A stretch of DNA of 5,211 bases, from contig CAKUSI010000282.1 in the NCBI GenBank assembly GCA_934678955.1, forward strand, positions 1 to 5,211. The letters run 5' to 3'. Numbering within the stretch: the stretch's first letter is position 1; every line of letters begins with the position of its first letter. This stretch comes from an uncultured Austwickia sp. GTDB taxonomy: Bacteria; Actinomycetota; Actinomycetes; Actinomycetales; Dermatophilaceae. The position numbers and the translations under genes were made by a program. The notes beneath the pieces were generated by a model, which was given only the letters and a program-made list of their open reading frames with translations, did not search any database and was not told where the DNA came from. Positions 1 through 4,136 of this stretch are shown piece after piece.

Positions 1-124
1 CCTCTCCCCCGAACAGGCCTTCCTCCTCCAGCCCGACCCGGACGAGGTCCGCCGCGACGTCGGCGCCCGCGGGCACCTCGCTCGCGCCCACCAGCTCCGC
101 GAGCCACTGCGTCGGCGCGCGCAT
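1..124 (-). CDS. pheT: Phenylalanyl-tRNA synthetase beta subunit, N-terminal fragment
   Basis: This is the start of the beta subunit of the cytoplasmic (alpha-beta)2 phenylalanyl-tRNA synthetase; the left window edge cuts it after 41 codons. The visible protein begins MRAPTQWLAELVGASEV and continues through DLVRVGLEEEG. It matches the usual PheT opening, a short beta strand with S/T-x-W-L followed by a helix ending in GLEVE-like residues. The ATG at 124-122 shares its A with the pheS TGA stop (TGATG), so the genes overlap by one base and are probably translationally coupled. A GGAG at 133-130, inside the last pheS codons, lies 5 bases before the ATG and can serve as the ribosome binding site. 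The tRNA-binding, B3/B4 editing and anticodon-binding domains lie outside the window. Identity rests on this short N-terminus plus the position after pheS. Confidence 0.93.
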   Translation of the reverse strand, partial: MRAPTQWLAELVGASEVPAGADVAADLVRVGLEEEGLFGGE

Positions 125-1257
125 CAGATCTCCATCCCGAACTGCGCGGTGAACCGCGCGTCTCCCTCGACGATCTCGTGCATGTCGGCGACCGCGTTGC
201 GCAGTTGCACCGTCCGGTCGATGCCCATCCCGAAGGCGAACCCGCTGTAGACGTCGGGGTCCACCCCGCAGGCCAGGAGCACGTTGCGGTTGACCATCCC
301 GCAGCCACCCCACTCGATCCAGCCCGTCCCGCCGCACGTGCGGCAGGAGGCCTCGTCGTCGCCCGCGCGTCCCGCGCCTCGGCAGACCCAGCACTGGAAG
401 TCCAGCTCGGCGCTGGGCTCGGTGAACGGGAAGAACGAGGGCCGCAGCCGGGTCGCCAGGCCCTGCCCGAACATGGCCTGCGCGAGGTAGTCGAGCGTGC
501 CCTTGAGGTGCGCCATCGTCAGGTGCTTGTCGACCGCGAGCCCCTCCACCTGGTGGAACACCGGCGTATGGGTGGCGTCGAGCTCGTCGGTGCGATAGAC
601 CCGCCCGGGCACGGCGACGTAGACCGGCAGGTCCCGGTGCAGCAGCGAGGTGTCCAGGTGCAGCAGCGTGCGGGCCTGGACGGGGGACGTGTGGGTGCGC
701 AGCACCAGCCCCGAATCGGGCGGGTCGACGAAGAACGTGTCCTGCATCTGCCGGGCCGGGTGGTCCGGCGCGAAGTTGAGCGCATCGAAGTTGAACCATT
801 CGGCCTCGACCTCGGGGCCGTCCGCGATCTCCCAGCCCATGCCGACGAAGATGTCCTGGACCCGCTCGGTCACCAGGGAGATCGGGTGCCGGCCGCCGAA
901 GGTGCGGTGGGCGGGCACCACGGTGATATCGATGGTCTCCTCGACGAGGATCCGCTTGTCGCGCTCCGCCTCCAGGACGCCCTGGCGTGCCTGCAGCGCC
1001 TTGGCGACCCGTCCGCGCGCGGCGCCGACCCGCTTGCCGGCCTCGGCCTTGGCGCTCGGGGGTAGCGCACCGATCTCGCGGTTGGCCAGCGCGAGCGGGC
1101 TCTTCTCACCCGCGTGGGCCAGGCGCGCCGCCTTGAGGGCGTCGAGGTCGGGCGCGGCATCGAACGCCGCGAGGGCGGCGGCCACGTCGTCCTCGATCCG
1201 CCGGGGATCGAGGGCGCTCACCTCGACCGGGTCGTAGTCGTTGTTCGGTCCAGACAC
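124..1257 (-). CDS. pheS: Phenylalanyl-tRNA synthetase alpha subunit
   Basis: This is the catalytic alpha subunit of phenylalanyl-tRNA synthetase (class II, subclass IIc), which activates Phe with ATP and charges tRNA-Phe together with PheT. The protein has 377 residues. Residues about 15-105 form the charged N-terminal coiled-coil arm, and 115-377 form the catalytic core. Visible landmarks are FNFDALN (155-161), HTSPVQ (189-194), the motif 2 region GRVYRTDELDATHTPVFHQ (218-236), FTEPSAE (278-284), GGCGMV (317-322) and motif 3 GFAFGMGIDR (339-348). A Cys4 insert (C289, C292, C305, C308; CxxC-12-CxxC) is of the kind I know from actinobacterial PheS. Motif 3 reads GIDR where GIER is more usual, which is conservative. 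Residues 198-211 hold a 7-residue tandem duplication (LLHLDTS/LLHRDLP), listed separately. The start is GTG at 1257, supported by the conserved N-terminus, an in-frame TAG just upstream and AGGA 7 bases before it. Confidence 0.97.
   Translation of the reverse strand: MSGPNNDYDPVEVSALDPRRIEDDVAAALAAFDAAPDLDALKAARLAHAGEKSPLALANREIGALPPSAKAEAGKRVGAARGRVAKALQARQGVLEAERDKRILVEETIDITVVPAHRTFGGRHPISLVTERVQDIFVGMGWEIADGPEVEAEWFNFDALNFAPDHPARQMQDTFFVDPPDSGLVLRTHTSPVQARTLLHLDTSLLHRDLPVYVAVPGRVYRTDELDATHTPVFHQVEGLAVDKHLTMAHLKGTLDYLAQAMFGQGLATRLRPSFFPFTEPSAELDFQCWVCRGAGRAGDDEASCRTCGGTGWIEWGGCGMVNRNVLLACGVDPDVYSGFAFGMGIDRTVQLRNAVADMHEIVEGDARFTAQFGMEI
625..666 (-). repeat. 21-bp in-frame tandem duplication inside pheS
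   Basis: The coding strand carries CTGCTGCACCTGGAC at 666-652 and CTGCTGCACCGGGAC at 645-631. The two copies are offset by exactly 21 bases and match at 14 of 15 positions; the trailing six bases of each unit have diverged. The encoded units are LLHLDTS and LLHRDLP (residues 198-211). PheS proteins I know run directly from SPVQ-x-R-x-(M/L)L to (R/K)(D/E)LPVYV, so this looks like a 7-residue insertion between the HTSPVQ helix and the motif 2 strand. The repeat is seen directly; its status as an insertion is judged from remembered family sequences, not from an alignment. Confidence 0.75.
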
Positions 1258-1263
1258 TCCTCG

Positions 1264-1269
1264 ATCCTA
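1264..1269 (-). promoter_or_regulatory. Possible -10 element of a leaderless pheS promoter
   Basis: The minus strand reads TAGGAT at 1269-1264, followed by six bases (CGAGGA) and the pheS GTG. A TANNNT hexamer at this distance would place transcription initiation at or beside the start codon, the arrangement typical of leaderless actinobacterial genes. No TTGACA-like -35 is seen 16-18 bases upstream. AGGA within the same stretch could instead act as a Shine-Dalgarno on a read-through transcript, so both modes are possible. Confidence 0.4.
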
Positions 1270-1277
1270 GTCAGCGG

Positions 1278-1298
1278 CCCGACGGCGACGCCGCCGGG
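1278..1298 (-). terminator. GC-rich hairpin upstream of pheS (possible terminator or operator)
   Basis: On the minus strand, CCCGGCGG (1298-1291) can pair with CCGTCGGG (1285-1278) around the loop CGTCG, giving an 8-bp stem with one G-U pair. It lies in the 138-base gap between the kinase stop and the pheS start and ends 8 bases before the TAGGAT hexamer. It has no following T-run, so a classical intrinsic terminator is not supported. It could end kinase transcripts weakly, act as a protein site over the -35 region, or be chance pairing in GC-rich DNA. I see no convincing T-box or Phe-rich leader peptide in the rest of the gap. Confidence 0.3.
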
Positions 1299-1395
1299 TT
1301 TCGGCTCGCGGAACGCTCCCACCGGCGGGTCCCACCGCGCGATCCGTCGACCTGAACCGCGGCCGGTATGCGGCCCCTGGCGTGCGACGTCGCGC

Positions 1396-2496
1396 TCACC
1401 CCAGGTCCGGTGGCGGGACCGCGGGGACGGTGAAGCGGAACATGGCACCGCCTCCGGGCGCGTCGCCCACCGTGATGTGCCCCCCGTGCGCCTCCACGAG
1501 ACCCTTCACCAGGTAGAGGCCGAGGCCGGTGCTGCCGCGTTCGGTGCCGTGCCAGAACTTCTCGAAGATCTTGGGCCGTAGGTCACCCGGGATGCCGGTG
1601 CCCTGGTCGGTGACCGTGATCGCGACGAAGGGCACGCCGTGACTGTCCGGCGGGATCTCCTCCGTCTTGATCGTGACCAGCCCGGCCCCGTGCATGAGCG
1701 CGTTCTCCACGAGGTTGGCGAGGATCTGGTCGAGCCGGTCGGCGTCGGCCCATACCTCGAGGCGGCCCCGGTCCGCCTCGAACCAGTCGAAGCGTTCCCG
1801 GTCGTGGCCGGCGCGCACCAGCCGAGAGACGTGCGAGGAGATCACGGCGCGGACGTCGAGCGGCCGCGGGGCCGTCCGCAGCCGGCTCGAGTCGAGGCGG
1901 GAAACGTCCAGCAGCTCGTTCAACAGCCGGAACAGCCGTTGGCTGTCGCTCGCGATCGTCTCGACCATCAGCTTGCGCTGGCCTTCGGTGAACCGCTCCC
2001 AGCGACGCAGCAGGGTGTCGGAGAAGGTCCGGACGCTGCTCAGCGGGGAACGCAGCTCGTGCGCGACGATCGACAGCAACTCGGCCGTCCCGGACTCCAG
2101 ACGCTGCCCGTCCATGGGGACCCGCAGGAGGACTGCCGTGGCGGGCGGCGCGTGCCCGGGCGAAGGAATGAACGCGGTCGACACGAGGACGTGCCCGGCA
2201 CCCGGCAGGGTGACCAGCTGCTCGCGCGGCGGCGCCGCGGGGGCGCGCGTACCGATCTGGACGTCCTCCCTCTCCCACCAGCAGGCCCCCGCGTCGTCCT
2301 CCAGCGGGACCGCGTCGCAGATCGTGAGACCTACCACGTCGTGCGCGGGCCGGCGAAGGAGCCTCGCGGCGCGGTCGTTCACGAACGTCACGCGACCGTC
2401 CGGGCCGACCACCACCACGCAGTCCGGCAGCGCGGCGAGGACCGCCGTCGCGTCGAGCGGGGTGTCGGCGCCTTCCGGGGAGGGGTGGGACATCAC
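1396..2496 (-). CDS. Soluble PAS-domain sensor histidine kinase, orphan
   Basis: This is a sensor histidine kinase of 366 residues that should autophosphorylate on His and pass the phosphate to an unknown response regulator. No membrane segment or signal peptide is visible, so it should be cytoplasmic. A PAS domain spans about residues 15-125 (PDCVVVVGPDGRVTFVN at 24-40 is typical). The HisKA dimerisation helix carries the H-box LLSIVAHELRSPL with phospho-acceptor H146. The HATPase_c domain has the N-box NLVENALMHG (N265), G1 DQGTGIP (D297), the F-box FEKFW (311-315) and G2 GSTGLGLYL (321-329), so all catalytic boxes look intact. The PAS ligand cannot be predicted. No response regulator is adjacent. 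From memory, Streptomyces has a kinase at the same place between the methyltransferase and pheS, so the position looks conserved. The start is GTG at 2496 or ATG at 2493; an in-frame TAG lies four codons above the GTG. There is no good Shine-Dalgarno, but TAGCCT lies 6 bases upstream. Confidence 0.93.
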   Translation of the reverse strand: MMSHPSPEGADTPLDATAVLAALPDCVVVVGPDGRVTFVNDRAARLLRRPAHDVVGLTICDAVPLEDDAGACWWEREDVQIGTRAPAAPPREQLVTLPGAGHVLVSTAFIPSPGHAPPATAVLLRVPMDGQRLESGTAELLSIVAHELRSPLSSVRTFSDTLLRRWERFTEGQRKLMVETIASDSQRLFRLLNELLDVSRLDSSRLRTAPRPLDVRAVISSHVSRLVRAGHDRERFDWFEADRGRLEVWADADRLDQILANLVENALMHGAGLVTIKTEEIPPDSHGVPFVAITVTDQGTGIPGDLRPKIFEKFWHGTERGSTGLGLYLVKGLVEAHGGHITVGDAPGGGAMFRFTVPAVPPPDLG

Positions 2497-2502
2497 GTGC
2501 GC

Positions 2503-2508
2503 AGGCTA
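2503..2508 (-). promoter_or_regulatory. Possible -10 element of a leaderless kinase promoter
   Basis: The minus strand reads TAGCCT at 2508-2503, then GCGCAC, then GTGATG. This is a TANNNT hexamer 6 bases before the GTG, with no Shine-Dalgarno in between. Transcription would begin at or within a few bases of the start codon. The absence of a ribosome binding site makes the leaderless reading stronger here than at pheS. No recognisable -35 is present. Confidence 0.45.
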
Positions 2509-2510
2509 CG

Positions 2511-2532
2511 CTCGGCGGCTGACGATGCCGAG
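2511..2532. other. Inverted repeat in the methyltransferase-kinase gap
   Basis: The plus strand carries CTCGGC at 2511-2516 and its exact inverse GCCGAG at 2527-2532, with a 10-base loop. It lies in the 53-base gap after the methyltransferase stop, two bases upstream of the TAGCCT hexamer and over the expected -35 position. It could be an operator or a weak terminator for the upstream gene; no T-run follows on the minus strand. Six-base arms are common by chance in such GC-rich DNA. Confidence 0.25.
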
Positions 2533-2549
2533 GGGGGCAGTGCCGGAGA

Positions 2550-3383
2550 TCACAGCGCCGAGGACGAGGCGTACAGGCACAGGGTCGCGGCCATCGCCAG
2601 GTTCAGCGACTCCGCCCGCCCGCGGATCGGGATCCGGACGACGTCGTCGCAGGCCGCCCGGGTGGCCTCCGGCAGACCCCAGGCCTCGTTGCCCAGCACC
2701 CAGGCGTGGGGCGCGGTCAGGTCGACGCCGTCCAGCGTGCGGTCCCCGGCTCCGTCGGCCGCATACGTGCTCACCCCTGCGGCGCGCAGTCGGGAAAGGA
2801 GCGGCAGGATCGGGACGCCCAGGACGAGCGGTACGTGGAAGAGGGAACCCGCCGTCGAGCGGACGACCTTCGGGTTGTAGACGTCGACGCTGGCGTCGGT
2901 GACGATCACGGCGTCGGCCCCGCACGCGTCCGCGCCGCGCAGGACGGTCCCGGCATTGCCCGGGTCCCGCACGTGCGCCAGCACGCAGAGCAGTCGCGGG
3001 CCGGCCTGGAGCACCTGATCCAGCGGGACCTCGAGGTGCCGACAGACGGCGATCGGCCCCTGGGGGTGTGCCGCGTCCGACATCGCGGCCAGCACGGGCG
3101 CGGTCACGGGGACGACACGTATGCCTGCCGCGCGGGCGGCCCGGGCGATGTCCCCGGGTCGGCCCTCCTCACCGCGTTCCACATAGAGCGCTTCGATCAC
3201 GTCGGGCCGATGGACGACCGCCGCCTCGCACGCCTGCGGCCCCTCCGCGAGGAAGTGTCCGCGCTTGGAACGGACGGAACGCCGGGAGAGGGCCGCCACC
3301 GACCGGACCCGCTCGCTGCGGGTACTGGTCAGGACGGTGCTCTCCCGGCGTTCGTCGAATGCCGCGGGGCGCTGCCCCCTCAC
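2550..3383 (-). CDS. SpoU/TrmH-family RNA 2'-O-methyltransferase
   Basis: This is an S-adenosylmethionine-dependent ribose 2'-O-methyltransferase of the SPOUT (SpoU/TrmH) superfamily; its target, rRNA or tRNA, cannot be told from sequence. Numbering from the GTG at 3383 (277 residues), an N-terminal L30e-like substrate-binding domain covers about 19-105 and includes FLAEGPQA. The knotted catalytic domain holds motif 1 (DPGNAGTVLR, about 140-149, with N143 and R149), motif 2 (WVLGNEAWGLP, about 228-238) and motif 3 (IPIRGRAESLNLAMA, about 251-265, with S259 and N261). The gene follows rplT closely, as in other actinobacteria. The start is uncertain. Family homology begins near LTSTRSERV, where a CTG at 3332 has GGGAG 9 bases upstream. 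In-frame GTGs at 3383 and at 3431 (overlapping the end of rplT) lack a clear Shine-Dalgarno. I give the GTG at 3383 as the nearest canonical start before the conserved region. Confidence 0.92.
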   Translation of the reverse strand: MRGQRPAAFDERRESTVLTSTRSERVRSVAALSRRSVRSKRGHFLAEGPQACEAAVVHRPDVIEALYVERGEEGRPGDIARAARAAGIRVVPVTAPVLAAMSDAAHPQGPIAVCRHLEVPLDQVLQAGPRLLCVLAHVRDPGNAGTVLRGADACGADAVIVTDASVDVYNPKVVRSTAGSLFHVPLVLGVPILPLLSRLRAAGVSTYAADGAGDRTLDGVDLTAPHAWVLGNEAWGLPEATRAACDDVVRIPIRGRAESLNLAMAATLCLYASSSAL

Positions 3384-3417
3384 CTCGTCGCCGCGCCGGG
3401 GCGCCGGACGGCTGGCG

Positions 3418-3795
3418 TCAGGCGGCCGCACCGCTGGAAGCGGGAACGTTCTTCTTGGCGATCTCGACCAGCGCGGCGAACGCGGCTTCGTCGTTGACCG
3501 CCATCTCCGCGAGCATGCGGCGGTCGACGTCGATCTCCGCGACCTTCAGCCCCTGGATGAAACGGTTGTATGTCATGCCGTGCGCGCGCGCCGCCGCGTT
3601 GATGCGCTGGATCCACAGCCGACGGAAGTCCCCCTTGCGGGCCCGGCGGTCGCGGTAGGCGTAGCCGAGCGAGTGCTGGACCTGCTCCTTGGCCTTGCGG
3701 TAGAGCCTCGACCGCTGGCCCCGGTAGCCGCTCGCCCGTTCCAGGACGACGCGACGCTTCTTCTGGGCGTTGACCGCCCGCTTCACGCGTGCCAC
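3418..3795 (-). CDS. rplT: 50S ribosomal protein bL20
   Basis: This is the large-subunit protein bL20, which binds 23S rRNA early in assembly; in E. coli and B. subtilis it also represses its own operon. The 125-residue product is slightly longer than the usual 115-120. It has the basic, helical N-terminus [15 protein letters not shown], the [17 protein letters not shown] segment (23-39), and the globular region with [14 protein letters not shown] (57-70) and [10 protein letters not shown] (74-83). A short Ala/Ser tail follows. The start is GTG at 3795, fixed by the invariant MARVKR N-terminus and a GGAG 6 bases upstream. It lies 40 bases after rpmI and is surely cotranscribed with it. Confidence 0.98.
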   Translation of the reverse strand: MARVKRAVNAQKKRRVVLERASGYRGQRSRLYRKAKEQVQHSLGYAYRDRRARKGDFRRLWIQRINAAARAHGMTYNRFIQGLKVAEIDVDRRMLAEMAVNDEAAFAALVEIAKKNVPASSGAAA

Positions 3796-3809
3796 GTGAT
3801 GCTCCTCAC
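3796..3809 (-). promoter_or_regulatory. rplT ribosome binding site in a small hairpin
   Basis: The minus strand reads GTGAGGAGCATCAC directly before the GTG start. GTGA (3809-3806) is the exact inverse of TCAC (3799-3796), so the Shine-Dalgarno GGAG (3805-3802) falls in a 6-base loop. The binding site itself is clear. The hairpin has only 4 bp and its regulatory meaning is an inference. Confidence 0.6.
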
Positions 3810-3835
3810 TTGCTGTTCGGGATGACCGTGCGGGA

Positions 3836-4030
3836 TTACTTGCCCAGCAGCTTCTTGATCTTCTTGGTGTCCGGCTTGCTCACTTCGACGTCCCCCGCGA
3901 TGCTGCGCGTGAAGCGGCTGGACTTGTGCTCCATCAGGTGGCGACCGCCGGCCTGCTCACGCATGACCTTGCCGGTGCCCGTGATGCGGAAGCGCTTCTT
4001 GGCGCCGCTGTGCGTCTTGAACTTCGGCAT
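3836..4030 (-). CDS. rpmI: 50S ribosomal protein bL35
   Basis: This is the small basic large-subunit protein bL35. The product has 64 residues, exactly the family size, and opens [20 protein letters not shown], with the usual [10 protein letters not shown] segment (30-39) and a lysine-rich end ([10 protein letters not shown]). The start is ATG at 4030, with AAGGAG at 4045-4040 and a 9-base spacer. It sits between infC and rplT as in the conserved infC-rpmI-rplT operon. Nothing is unusual in the protein. Confidence 0.98.
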   Translation of the reverse strand: MPKFKTHSGAKKRFRITGTGKVMREQAGGRHLMEHKSSRFTRSIAGDVEVSKPDTKKIKKLLGK

Positions 4031-4034
4031 CTCG

Positions 4035-4050
4035 CCGATCTCCTTCTCGG
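4035..4050 (-). promoter_or_regulatory. rpmI ribosome binding site in a small hairpin
   Basis: The Shine-Dalgarno AAGGAG lies at 4045-4040, 9 bases before the rpmI ATG. It is flanked by CCGA (4050-4047) and its exact inverse TCGG (4038-4035), which could display it in an 8-base loop. This arrangement resembles that at rplT. The site is clear; any role of the 4-bp stem is conjecture. Confidence 0.55.
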
Positions 4051-4060
4051 TTCGTCCTGC

Positions 4061-4076
4061 CCGGGCTGTTGCCCGG
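4061..4076 (-). other. Hairpin in the infC-rpmI gap
   Basis: On the minus strand CCGGGC (4076-4071) pairs perfectly with GCCCGG (4066-4061) across the tetraloop AACA. It is the strongest inverted repeat in the 106-base gap between infC and rpmI. No T-run follows, so it is not a convincing terminator. It may be an mRNA stability or processing element, or part of an L20-responsive leader. L20 is known to control this operon through mRNA structures in E. coli and B. subtilis, but I cannot match this to a known L20 motif. Confidence 0.45.
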
Positions 4077-4136
4077 CCAGGGGTGAGCAGTCGTGAGCGC
4101 CTGGAGCCGGATGCGCCCCAGGCGGTGCGGCCGTGA

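Noticed and set aside
178..1065. Plus-strand frame of 295 codons opposite pheS.
   Set aside because: It is antisense to a fully recognisable pheS and has no family features.
1258..1349. Short leader-peptide frames starting with GTG in the pheS leader, considered as a Phe attenuator.
   Set aside because: The candidate frames have at most one Phe codon and no alternating terminator with a T-run.
1258..1395. Possible T-box riboswitch before pheS: the leader holds GGTGGGACCCGCC, loosely like the T-box UGGN core, and a TTC that could be a Phe specifier.
   Set aside because: The gap is only 138 bases with no recognisable Stem I. UGGG would not match a tRNA-Phe end ACCA, and GC-rich pairing explains the similarity. 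A covariance-model search (Rfam T-box) would settle it.
1639..2880. Long plus-strand open frames (over 400 codons) opposite the kinase and methyltransferase.
   Set aside because: They are antisense shadows typical of GC-rich DNA, rich in Arg, Pro, Ala and Gly with no domain motifs. They cross the clear minus-strand genes and have no matching ribosome binding sites.
3418..3431. Methyltransferase start at GTG 3431, overlapping the end of rplT by 14 bases.
   Set aside because: There is no Shine-Dalgarno, and it adds a poorly conserved Arg/Pro-rich leader before the family homology begins. It is kept only as an alternative.
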